NCBI GenBank assembly: GCA_033725935.1 | Contig: MU867124.1 | Location: 1 to 64,000, forward strand | Length of the DNA: 64,000 bases | Reading direction: 5' to 3' | Origin: Cladorrhinum sp. PSN259 | Taxonomy: Eukaryota > Ascomycota > Sordariomycetes > Sordariales > Podosporaceae | Part shown: in pieces, positions 35,422 through 45,800 of the stretch | Layout of the letters: each line of letters begins with the position of its first letter | Numbering within the stretch: the stretch's first letter is position 1 | Notes under the pieces: generated by a model | Databases searched by the model: none | Told to the model about the DNA's origin: nothing | Seen by the model: only the letters and a program-made list of their open reading frames with translations | Program-made: the position numbers and the translations under genes

Positions 35422-36453
35422 TCACAAACCAACCCCCAACAACACCCCAACCGCCCTCTCAACCTCCTCCTTCGTTCCACAAACAATCCCACCCCTCTCA
35501 TCCTCACCCTTAATCACGCTATCCAAAATAGCACTCCCGTCCTTTTCGTCCACCGCCTTGCCCCCAGCACACTCAATCACCAACGCAACAGGACAAAGCT
35601 CATACAGCCTCCTCAGCTTCGCTTTATGACTGGGCGTGACAGGACTCAGGTAAATCCCATTTCCTTTGACCAAAGCGTGGACCAAATCCGGCACCAGCCC
35701 CCCGCTGTACCTCAGCGTGTATTCTCCTTGGATGTAACTTGTGATCAAAGAGCTGTAGGCAGGGTAGCTCGAAGCAGCGCGTAGATTGGCGGGGGAGAAG
35801 TACTTTGCATTTGTAGGCAAGGACAGCGACAAGGAAGGGTTCGAGATCAACCACTCGCTGCCTGATAGCGCCAGCTCCATGCAAATACCGGTGGGTGTTC
35901 CTGGGAGACGAATAGCGAGGATAGCCGTCGTGCGGGGTCCATAAACACCCAAGAGCGAAACAATCTGTTTGGTGGCCGGAGACTGGTTGAGTGCCGAGGG
36001 ACCGTCCCAGAGCCCGATGATCGTGCCGACGGTCCAATTTGACGGGATAATGGATGAGCCATCCAGGGGGTCGAATGCTATGGTGTACTGTTCCTCTTCA
36101 GGAGAACTCGGGGAGGCAGTTGTTGTATGGACGGGAATCTCGACGGGGTGCTCTTCGCTGCTTGCTGTAATGATCGAGGGACAGTGCTTTGAGATGGCGT
36201 CGCGGATGGCGTTTTCGGATAAGACATCGACGTTGAGCTGGTCGTCGCCGAAGGAGTTGGCTGTTCCATGAGCCGAGATTGTGTGTGAATCGCGGAGGAT
36301 TTGGGCGATCTGGACGATGCTGTGGAGGAGGGAAGGAATGACTGAGGTGATCAGAGAGGTGCGGGTTTCAGGTTGAGGAATGGTTGACTGAAGATGAATG
36401 ATGAGTTTCCGGTAGCCCGGCAGGTCGGGGGTGGCTGCCGTGGTACTGCCCAT
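35422..36453 (-). CDS. FBPase/SBPase-like sugar bisphosphatase
   Basis: Single-exon gene for a 343-residue class I FBPase-fold phosphatase. It hydrolyses a sugar 1-phosphate ester in a metal-dependent reaction. The metal and catalytic signature is present: GDDQLNVDVLSE, the acidic SSEEHP loop and FDPLDGSS with D128 and D131. Toward the C-terminus, LYELCPVALVIECAGGKAV supplies the conserved glutamate and glycine pair. The sequence is shorter and more divergent than gluconeogenic fungal FBPase (about 340-350 residues but with different termini) and is closer to sedoheptulose-1,7-bisphosphatase-like proteins found in many fungi and protists. There is no redox-regulatory Cys loop of chloroplast type. 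It is cytosolic by lack of targeting signal. The substrate (FBP or SBP) cannot be settled from sequence. Confidence 0.85.
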   Translation of the reverse strand: MGSTTAATPDLPGYRKLIIHLQSTIPQPETRTSLITSVIPSLLHSIVQIAQILRDSHTISAHGTANSFGDDQLNVDVLSENAIRDAISKHCPSIITASSEEHPVEIPVHTTTASPSSPEEEQYTIAFDPLDGSSIIPSNWTVGTIIGLWDGPSALNQSPATKQIVSLLGVYGPRTTAILAIRLPGTPTGICMELALSGSEWLISNPSLSLSLPTNAKYFSPANLRAASSYPAYSSLITSYIQGEYTLRYSGGLVPDLVHALVKGNGIYLSPVTPSHKAKLRRLYELCPVALVIECAGGKAVDEKDGSAILDSVIKGEDERGGIVCGTKEEVERAVGVLLGVGL

Positions 36454-37199
36454 GATGATGAATGAGAAGGAAGGCGTGGGGTGTGTTTGAAAAGTGAGTC
36501 AAATAACTGTGACAGACTTGAGGTGCTTAATTATGAAAGATAGATACCAGAAAAAAGAAACTTTTAAAAAATAGATCGAAATATCGAAGCTGTCATTTAT
36601 ATAGCAAAAAGAATTTATTTCTGAAGATGAGTATGAAATTCGGTCAGATGTTGGAGCCAGAGCGGAAATCGGAGCTGCTAAAAAGTCTGGTGTCGGAGCC
36701 CGACTTATCCAGGGTTAGGGTCCACGAGATCTCCGTTTACCCCTGAATCAGGGGGCGCGTTGTTAAAGCCTGGTCAGGAACTTGGTACATAGAATGCAAC
36801 AATGTAAACGGTGCTACTATTGATATAAATCTTGGTAGTACACCCATTGTAGCTTTTATACTTTCTGCGTCCGAAACTCTTTACTTTGCCAGGTTCCCGC
36901 TTTCTGCCAACTTTATCCAAACCTTTTTCTCAAACTTTAGATGGAAGACTAGAATAATCGATCAATATGCTCATTGATCGAGCTTATAGTGGCGCTTCTC
37001 GGATGAAGATTACACTCTGCAAGTCTCGTGAGCTGCTGCTCCAAACGCTCGCGTCGACATAGATCTTCAGGTCCTCCCCGCAATATTATTCCTTCTCTTG
37101 CTCCTTCAAGTTTCCTCTCTACCGTGACATAGGTATCTCTATTCATTGTTCATTGCCCATCCATCTGCCTTCTTCCAAAGTACATTTAACAGTACCGCC
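36454..37199. other. divergent intergenic region (746 bp)
   Basis: Between the divergently transcribed phosphatase and HAD-like genes. A 65-codon minus-strand frame at 36949-37146 has a protein-like composition but no other support. Confidence 0.5.
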
Positions 37200-38567
37200 A
37201 TGGAGACAAGCGATTATCTTGATGATGACGATGAAGTCATCTTCGTGTCGGAGACCAGCAATATCAATCATGACATGCTCGGTGACGATGACAACACTCT
37301 TGCACTTGCAAGCTCGAATTCCGATCGAGCGGGTTGGATTTTCTGTAATCTATCTTGAGATTCCCAGCTAACAGTATTCACAGAGGCAATATCCGGAGCC
37401 TTATCCGGCATGAGCAGCAGCATCCAGCGCAAGCGTACCTACTCGCAGGCGGGGTTCGACTCCCTACCTCATCTCAAGAATAGCCCAATCGACTGCCCCA
37501 AATTCGTCGTACTCCATATCAACGTCCTCGTTGACGGCCGCGGGGGCGTCATCCACACCATAACCCAAGTCTTCAAGGAAGTCCTGCCCAACAGGAGACC
37601 CCCAGCTGCTGTGGACATCCTCCGCGCATTTGCGGCAGTGCCCATGCTCGATACGGTACTCAGAACGCTCACCTACGGCCGGATCTCGTCCGATGAGACA
37701 AGTCGTTGCAGTCAAGCCTACATGCGCATTTTCGACGAGGAGGCGCTGCCAATGATGTGTCTCTACGACGACGTCAAACCATTCTTGCGAGCTGCCAAAG
37801 CTCACGGAGTCACGACAATGCTGCAGACTGATTTTCTTCACAAGGCAGAGGCGCTCATTGACGACAAGGAAGTCATGAATCTCTTGGATCTCGTCGTTGA
37901 CACCAAGAGCGCATACATGAATACGCACACGGCCGAGGGAGATTTCGTTATGCTGGGCGACACCAACATCATGAAGGCATATGCCCGGCACTATGCCAAA
38001 AAGCAGGAACGGGAGGGAATGGCGCTTGATGAGGTTCCGGACCCGAAGCTCTTGCTCCGCCCAAGCGAGGCCATGGTCGTGTCGTGCGCTCCCTATGGAC
38101 TCAAGGCTGCGAAGCTTGCGGGCGCAAAAGCATGCTGGATGAAGAAGAGCGAGTTTGCGCCTCCCCAGGACCTTCAGATTGATTATGTCGTTCAGAGTCT
38201 CGAGAAGCTGGGCAAAGAGATCTTTAAGAAGTGCTCAGCGGTGGCGCAGGTCAAAGCTGAGGCGAAGGAGGAGGAGGAACCGGAACCGGTTTTGCAGAGC
38301 ATAGAGGCTGAAGACGAAGACCAGTCTGCTCAAACTCTTGGAGACGAGTCCAGCAACACAGCCGCCGCGTCGCTCACGATTGGCTGCCCGGATGGTGACA
38401 CCGATGGTAATGGCCATCCAGCACTTCGGAAGCAGCAGACTAGTAGTCTTGAACAGGTACCTGGCCAGGACAAAGACATGGAAGCCGACGATGGCTCGAA
38501 CGAGGAGTTTGGGCCCGTCGAGGCTTTTGGGGTGGTGGAGCAGGCGGCCAACTCCGGAGGACTTTGA
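37200..38567 (+). CDS. HAD-like fold protein lacking the catalytic Asp (probable pseudo-enzyme)
   Basis: Exons 37200-37332 and 37384-38567, with a 51-nt intron, give 438 residues in one frame. The ATG at 37200 (METSDYLDDDDE, good ACCGCCATGG context) is preferred over one at 37146. The N-terminal 45 residues are acidic. The HAD-like core follows (about residues 75-285): LYDDVKPFLRAAKAHGVTTMLQT matches the cap/motif II region, and VMLGDTNIMKAYARHYAK and VSCAPYGLKAAKLAGAKACW match the motif III/IV region. The position where motif I (D-x-D/F-G-T) should be reads VVLHINVLVD, so the nucleophilic Asp is absent. The last 150 residues are acidic and low in complexity. I infer a non-catalytic HAD-fold protein; a distant unrelated family remains possible. 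Confidence 0.65.
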
Positions 38568-39631
38568 AGCTGACTCTAATGGATCGAGGAGGAGAAAATA
38601 AAATATATAAATAGGCGCAAAAGTTTTATTTTGCAATCATGTATTTTTGGAACGCGGGGTGTTACGGGGAGCAAATGATGTCCTATCAAGCAGCGATTTG
38701 GGGGCGAAGTACTCCATAAATAAACATGCGAAGGTCTTCTCTGATATTTGAAATTGAAGGACAATAAAACAGGCTTTTTCAGTGACCAGTATCTAGTTGA
38801 ATTTTTCATTATGGCCCCTCACTGCCTTTTTATCTAGCAGTTGCAGTGCATGTACAAAAAGCCGATATCAAAGAATCTACCTAGCCAAAATGTTCATTGA
38901 TTCCATTTCGTCATCAATACTTTATTCAAATTAGCACATAGATACTCCATTTTTTTCTGGGGGGGTTTAATTTTCTTTTTCGCTCTATCAATCCCCATCG
39001 TTATTACACACACTCCTCCCGAGTTCTCCAACCTTTTCGTTGAAAACTCCCCTTTTTATTCATCAAGACCAGTGGAACTTAAAGAAACCATGGGAATCTG
39101 GAAACTGAGAGAGCTGGCTCACATATAAGATTAGCTGGATGACAATATTGATAAGTAACTGCTGATGCACGTTATTATCACGCTTCAATTTAGTGTCAGT
39201 GAAGAGGAGACAGGCACAAGCTGCCACGTCTTTGATGCCAGTTCCCAGCCCCAGAGCGTTTAGAACCAAGCCAAGCTCCAAGAGATAGTTTTTGTTTTCT
39301 GATTCTATATTAGCATTGGTATGGATACCCGTCTAATTTATAAAATATTGGCGCTGACCTAGCTACAAGGTTCTTTTTCTTCAGCTGGTAGGCAGATACA
39401 AAGAGGATTTATTCGACGAGCTGATTCCAGGACTTTGTTTAAACCCTATCGATGCTTGGCCATGTGCTAAAATATAATTCCTCTGAAAGGGCCCACTGTC
39501 CGAAAATAAGGAAAAAAGAATTCAATGATAGATTGTACCTATGCGGGGTATCATGCTCCAATTTTTACCAGTCCAAAACTCCGAAACCAGCAATCACATA
39601 GCCAAGAAAGTATCCCACCCAAAATGACTTT
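38568..39631. other. intergenic between convergent genes
   Basis: About 1.06 kb of AT-rich sequence with polyadenylation-like motifs (AATAAA near 38597). No gene is supported. Confidence 0.5.
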
Positions 39632-41085
39632 TCAATAACCCCCATGGCCTCGTCGACCTCGGTGTCGATCATTATGATGCGGCCCGTGTCTATTATTTCG
39701 GTGATATCCCCAATCATTGTAGTGGCTGCGCTGAGAGTGGTGGTTATTCCGGTTGGACTGGCGAGCCTCGGGTTCTGGAACAGCCTCATCGATTTCCACC
39801 TCATACTCTTCGTATTCATCATCATGATACTCCGACACCAGGTCCCTCTCCTTGCGTGCCGCGTCCGCATCGAATACGAATCGTAATGTGCTGCCACCGC
39901 CGGGTTCCTCCCTTTTTCGTTTGGCTGAAGCCGAAGTAGTGGTTGTGGGTGAAGTAGCAGAGCCCGGTGTGGCGGTTCGAGTGTCTGCCAGCTCTGTACC
40001 GCATTTGTCACACCAATCGTGGTATCTTTGGTGCCCACCCTCGCTCATAATCGAGTTGATGTCAATCTTAACGTTCATCAGCTTTTGAAGCTCGAAGGAG
40101 CCGCCAATTTTGGTCGACTTGGTAAATTGGGTGTACAGATCCATCAGATCAAGCATGGTCTCGATGATGGACTGTCTGTCGAGGTATGACACCGAGCTCT
40201 GGTGAATACGCTTGATTGACTCGATACTGGTGCCCGTAAGGCGAGCCGTCAACTCAACAATGGCCAAGACCAGGGTGAATGTGGTTTGCTTGAGTGGCGC
40301 GAATGTCTTGTGAAGGTCGATGGACATGTCGTATGCAATTCGCAGAAACTTCCTGGCCTCATTCTGGTTTGCAGGGTCGCTCCGGGGGAATAGCTGTCTG
40401 ACCATTTTAATAAGGAGTTTCTGAGGGTATTGTACGCGGAAGTCGAACCCAATGGTTTCCAGGATGTGACGCTCCAGACCGATTGTGAACCTCGACGGAT
40501 CGTTGAACCGCTACGGCAAACATGAGGATTAGCAGCCAGCGCATGTGATATTGCTTCCAGAATTTACATACTGCGTCATCCGTTGTTCTTTGGTCATGCG
40601 GCATTCGGAGGTTGTGGGCGGTACAAAGGATATCCCTCGACTTCTTGATAGTGTCTTCGGCTTTGCATGCAGCGAACAGACACGCCAGGGCAACGTCTTC
40701 GTAGTTGTACTCGCTGCTGGGGAAGCGCATACGAAATTTGTGATAGTATACCGCCGCGCTGTCAAAGGTTTTAACCGGTCTGCCACGTATGCTGTCAGCG
40801 ACACTTGGAAACCGGTGTCTGTATCGCAATAGGTCCTGGAGGGGGCACGTACAATTGCAGGGCCTCGCGGACATTGTCTATCAGCTGTATGCCCTTTATT
40901 CGGTAGGCATCCTCGCGCGCCTCGTCATAACCAATGCTCTTAAGTTGTTGGCGAATGGTACGCTCGGGAATGTATTGGGTGCGGATAGAGGAGAGACCGG
41001 AGGGAGGGCCGAACTTGTTAGGATCATCATCGGGCGTCTGTCCATTCGTCACCGGCGCCGAGGGCTTGTTCGCAGACGGAGCCAT
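39632..41085 (-). CDS. CTK2: RNA polymerase II CTD kinase beta subunit (cyclin), Ctk2-like
   Basis: Cyclin regulatory subunit of the CTDK-I complex, which with its Cdk partner phosphorylates Ser2 of the RNA polymerase II CTD during elongation. Three exons: 41085-40853, 40779-40572 and 40510-39632, with 73- and 61-nt introns, read as one frame of 439 residues. The N-terminal cyclin box carries the QYIPERTIRQQLKSIGYDE lead-in, LPVKTFDSAAVYYHKFRM and EYNYEDVALACLFAACKAED. The segment IGLERHILETIGFDFRVQYP opens the second cyclin fold. The C-terminal 150 residues include an acidic stretch (EYHDDEYEEYEVEIDE) and an Arg/His/Gly/Asn-rich tail ending RGRRGHGGY. An intact cyclin K/T-type protein is the nearest alternative. 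It is divergent from the esterase gene, with a 538-bp shared promoter region. Confidence 0.85.
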
Positions 41086-41623
41086 CTGGGTTGCCGGAAG
41101 AAAACAGCAAGCGAGGCGTGTGCGTCATGAACATCCAATGCGCACCGAGGGCGGTTGATGAGCGGGAATTGGGAGCGTAGTACTGAACTCGAGGATTTGA
41201 CGCTGCGATATCGATCGAGTTGAGATTCGAGATTGGATCAGTCGTTGTTGGACACCCGCGGCTCCAGTCTACGGTTACCAGTTGGAGTGCTGGACAGTGG
41301 ACGCGGATGCGGACGCTAAATTTCCTTGTGAACCGCTGGGCCGTGCGCCCGATAAGATAAGTAACTGGTGCGTTTGGCCACCTCGCGTCACTTTCCACAC
41401 ATTTATTCACCTGAGCTACATGTATCATGTAAATTATCACCGGCATTCAGGCAATTCTTCTCCGAGGATAAAGTGTTGATACGACGGCCACAATGTTACC
41501 TCGCTTCGATCAGCATGTCAGTCGACAGCAGTATAAAATGATACGGACAGAGCACCGTGGGTGACCGGGAGCCGAGTAAACCGTCCTTCAGTTTCCTGTC
41601 GTCTTCGATACCCGACCCACATC
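41086..41623. promoter_or_regulatory. shared divergent promoter region
   Basis: 538 bp between the Ctk2-like and esterase genes; no gene in it. A TATAAAA-like sequence lies at about 41532-41538 upstream of the esterase start. Confidence 0.5.
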
Positions 41624-42511
41624 ATGTTAATTCTATCCGCGAAAGCCCTCATAGTCCTAGCCGTCGCCGGCGCTGTGGAGGCACAAAGTGCACTGAGACC
41701 CATCACGAACTGGGGGGATAATCCGAGCAACTTGGAATTGGCCGTCTTTGCCCCTCCGACGCTTGCACCCAACCCGGCAGTTATCCTTGCTCTTCACTTC
41801 TGCTCGGGCACAGGTCCCATCTACTCGCAAACCACAAGATACAACTCCCTCGCAGCTGCACGCAACTTTGTCGTACTATATCCTAGCTCCCCGAAGGACA
41901 ACAACTGCTGGGATGTCGCCACTACAAAAACTCTCACCCGCGATGGCGGCGGAGACAGTACCGGCCTCGCTAGCATGGTCAAATGGGCCATCGCCGAGTA
42001 CTCTGCTGACCCTAACAAGGTCTTTGTCACTGGCAGTTCGTCGGGATGCATGATGTCCAATGTCATGGCGGCCACCTACCCCGACCTCTTTGCCGCCGTG
42101 TCATGTTACTCGGGAGTCGCGGCAGGGTGTCTCGCCGGCTCCCCGGGGTCAAGCCCGCAGACGGCCGATCCTAGGTGCGCTGCTGGCAACATTGTGAAGA
42201 CGGGGCAAGAGTGGGCTGAAGTGGCGAGAGCCATGTTTCCAGGGGGGTTCAACGGGACATATCCACGTGTGCAAACTTGGCATGGCGAGGCGGACAACTT
42301 TGTGAACTATCCAAATCTTGCCGAGCAGTTGAAACAGTGGTCCGCCATCTTCGGCGTCGAGTTTTCGAGAAACGTCACAGACAGCCCGAGGAGTGGATAC
42401 ACCAAGATTGTTTATGGGGATGGGACAAAGCTCGTTGGCTATTCTGCTCGAGGCGTTGGACACACCGTGCCCGTAGACGAGGCGGCGGATCTTGAATGGT
42501 TTGGGATTTAG
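41624..42511 (+). CDS. secreted CE1-type esterase (acetyl xylan/feruloyl esterase, PHB depolymerase family)
   Basis: Single-exon gene for a 295-residue secreted alpha/beta-hydrolase of the PHB-depolymerase/CE1 type that removes acetyl or feruloyl esters from plant cell-wall xylan. The start at 41624 is followed by a signal peptide (residues 1-20, MLILSAKALIVLAVAGAVEA). Family features are NPAVILALHFCSGTG (oxyanion region), the NNCWD block, the nucleophile elbow GSSSGCMM, the acidic residue in WHGEADN and the catalytic His in GVGHTVP near the C-terminus. The conserved Cys pairs and Asn-X-Ser/Thr sites agree with secretion. There is no CBM or linker. The substrate (acetyl xylan or feruloyl) cannot be fixed from sequence. 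Confidence 0.9.
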   Translation: MLILSAKALIVLAVAGAVEAQSALRPITNWGDNPSNLELAVFAPPTLAPNPAVILALHFCSGTGPIYSQTTRYNSLAAARNFVVLYPSSPKDNNCWDVATTKTLTRDGGGDSTGLASMVKWAIAEYSADPNKVFVTGSSSGCMMSNVMAATYPDLFAAVSCYSGVAAGCLAGSPGSSPQTADPRCAAGNIVKTGQEWAEVARAMFPGGFNGTYPRVQTWHGEADNFVNYPNLAEQLKQWSAIFGVEFSRNVTDSPRSGYTKIVYGDGTKLVGYSARGVGHTVPVDEAADLEWFGI

Positions 42512-42822
42512 CACCTAACAAGAGTCCGTGTTGGGAAGAAGGTCTTCTTTGGGAACAAAGACCGTGACAATGGATTCTGCTAAATGTCACCCCAAAACGG
42601 ACAGCTTCGAGGTGGCCTTTGTTGCTTTATTGCCGGGCAACACTTTGCTTTGTGCATTTGTACATTTTATTTGGATGAGCTTGTCGCTTCCCTTGGCAGG
42701 AATTGGAAAGCTCCCAGGACACCAGACTAATTCCAACCAAGCAGGCCACACCTGTTCTAAATTGCTTAACACCGCCTCATAGTTCAGATAATTTTAAAAT
42801 AAAAGAACATCCACCATACATT
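42512..42822. other. intergenic (311 bp)
   Basis: Short gap between two same-strand genes. It holds the esterase 3' flank and the promoter of the next gene. An in-frame ATG at 42703 would add 40 residues, but the Pro-rich start at 42823 looks better. Confidence 0.5.
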
Positions 42823-45800
42823 ATGGCGGCTCCTCCTCCTCCCCCCGATCTTCCTCCGCCCCGTTTTCAAGTCCCCCCGGCGCCGCCGCCTCCTATACCA
42901 CGTCCCGTAGTGGCACGACCGCCTCCTTATTTTCCTCCAGACCCTCCGCAAGATCCGGCACCCCGGCCACTTGCTCCTGCCCCGCCAGCGGCGGCAGGAC
43001 CCTATGTCCCACCACCAAGACCTAATTCACCATGGTTTGAAAAGTATGGTGGTCGTTCAGAATCAATTTTGAAATTCTCCGAACCAGTCACTAACCATTC
43101 TGGTTTCGCACCCATGCTACCGTTTGTCTCGCCAGAAGCGCCGGTGAGAAGAGGCATGATACACATGCCACAGCCGCGGCCTGATGATGACGATCTTGAT
43201 AAAGTTTTCGCCACGGAGAGGCAGCAAAAGGAATGGAACTCGGGGCTAACCACTTGGGAGACCGTTGTGATGAATAAATTCCTGTTAGGCGATAGAAAGG
43301 ACGACGAGGTGTTGAACAGGTGGGAGCTCTTAAATTGGGGTCTGGTTCAGGTTGATGAGGACACTTGGAATCCAGTTTTCAAGAGAGATAAGTGGTTTAA
43401 CCTGCGCAGGCGAGTTCTGAATCCGAAGTACTTTGATCGGGCCACTAGGCGCCGTATCCAACAAAGACTCGAGCTGAACCCAGGAACCGAGTGGAGCGTT
43501 GACGTGCACGGAATCTGGCGGGAGTTCAGGCTCCCCTTGGAGCTTGCGAACCGTTGGCTTGGATATATGGCCAAGGGCCCTTGGCTTAACAACGTCGTTC
43601 ATAGAGCCCCGGTTCTATGGTCAGGAGCGCAGGGTAACGAGCTATTTATGACTGATTCAGGCGACAAGATATTTCCTCATAAGATAAACGAACAAGAACC
43701 TGTCAATCTACCCGCCCAGACCCTTGCATTCATTTCGACGCATGTTGCCAATCGGATCGTTTGGAGATTCGTTGACGAGGAGACCTACGACGACATGCCC
43801 AGAGAGCGCTGGATAAGCCATTACGATGGACGAACCACAGTACGGGCCGCGGGACGCCCGGTGGGAGGTCCGGGAGGTCCCCGATATTCGGCTGTTTGCG
43901 TCGATATCAATGTGCAACCCTTGCGCGTCCTCATCAACCCAAACACAACGCTGGCTGATAGATCCATGGCCACAGTCAAACTGGCTGCCACAATTCTTCG
44001 CGAGCTCACGTGCGCAATCTGGAAAACCCGCAAGATAATACACCAAAACCGTCGCCAATTCATCCCTAGAGGTGTAAACGACCATGAGAAATATGAAACT
44101 CCCGACCCCCTGTACGGCTGGGAGTGGATATCCGACCTTGGGAAATCAGGCATGGCCTCCTTTTTTGGATGCGACATCATTGGGACTCCAAGTCCGGATA
44201 GCACTCACGCACCTGGGGCTCAGATAGGACTCCATGCCTACGATTTCCCAGACCCGCAGTGGAAGCTCCCACGGCTCACCAGCATCCGCCCTCGGGGCCA
44301 TATGGCACCCTGGCAAGACTTTTTGGGGGGCGTCCATTTCGAGACCATAGGATTTCAGACATCCCGATCCCCTCTGCTGGGCGCGTGGGTCTCGTCTCTT
44401 TTGCGCGAGGACTTTTACACCCATGTGGCAGACCAGATCGGACTCCGGGCGTTTTGGGCGCCCAGGGTTCTTGCCGCCGACTGTTACTATCAAGGCGTAA
44501 ACACCAACGTCAACCCCGGCGAGTTTCCAACGATACCCGAAATGTATGCCATGCGCGATGTCACGCATCCCCGGCTGTACCGTAGGGCTCTGGATACCAT
44601 GAATGAGCTCCATCAGGTTCGTGAAAGGTGGAAAGCCAACAGCCCCTGGCGTGACAACCTCGATTTCAATGTTTGGAATCGCTCACCGTACTCCATGGTA
44701 AGCGCGCGCGCGGCTGTTGAACGTTTCATGGCAATATACACAACCAGCAAGCCCATGTACCACGACGCGATGACCATTTACCAAAGAGGGGGCTTAAACC
44801 GCAATGAACTCGAAGAATTGGATGATAATGTCGCACGGCTCGTCTACGAGGTGGAGGACGCATACAAAGATCTCATGCCAGTTGTGCATCTGGTTTTCCG
44901 CCAAGAGCGAAATGCACCTGTGAATATGCTCCCACCGAATACTTGGTTCTTCACTGTTCTGGCCTGTTTGATGGCGGCAGTGCTCCCAAGGCGAGCTCAG
45001 AACTTTAACGGGCCTGCGAGATACAGATGGTACCACGACGAGCCATGGTTTCGGAGCAACGCTTACAGCAACTCCGTAAGGGAGCTGCCACTAAACACCC
45101 ACAACGTCTTCTCATTCGCCGATGGAATTGCGAGACAGAAGCAGTGGGCATATCCTGGCTGGAAGGACTATGGTCGCGTGAATCTTATCAAGCGCAAGCA
45201 AACTCATCGGCTGCAGTGCATCTGGGCCGCACAGGAACTGATGAATTCGTTTGAGACTTTCGGTTACCCATTGCCACAGTCGCTGTGGCAAGCGTTGCGC
45301 GACGAAGTGACCAGGTTCACCCAGCAGTTCTTGATGCCAGGTCCGCAACAGAAGAGGGCCGAAGAATGGGCCGACTTTAACTTTGTTTTCCCTCCGTTCC
45401 GGAGGGATGACCTAGAAGTCAGACCGCGAGAGGCTGACGGCCCCTTGGTGTTGTACGTCCCTCCACTCCCTCCAGACTTTGCTGGTGATGAGGGTGCGGC
45501 TGGAGACGTCAATGCAGGTGTTGCGCAAGCCCGAATGGCGCAGATTCGAACCGTCCCACAACACGTCCTACAACTCGAAGAGAAACTTCTCCAGTACATC
45601 AGAAGAATAGACGCGGCCCAGTACAGGGCTAGAAAGAAATACTACACACTATCTGAGGTTGGGGACCATGGTGATGCATGGGGTCTGGTGCCACAGAAGG
45701 ACGCCTCGTATGACATATACGATCTTACACCCATCCGAGCTGCGGATCGGACGCTGACCAATCCGGACATCTTCGAAGCGCGCGGAGAGCTCGGTTACAC

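Noticed and set aside
36949..37146. 65-codon minus-strand frame with a protein-like composition
   Set aside because: Too short, no homology recognised and it lies within the promoter region of the HAD-like gene.
37455..37475. Possible tRNA T-loop-like sequence (GGGGTTCGACTCCC)
   Set aside because: It falls inside the coding exon of the HAD-like gene and has no matching acceptor, D or anticodon stems.
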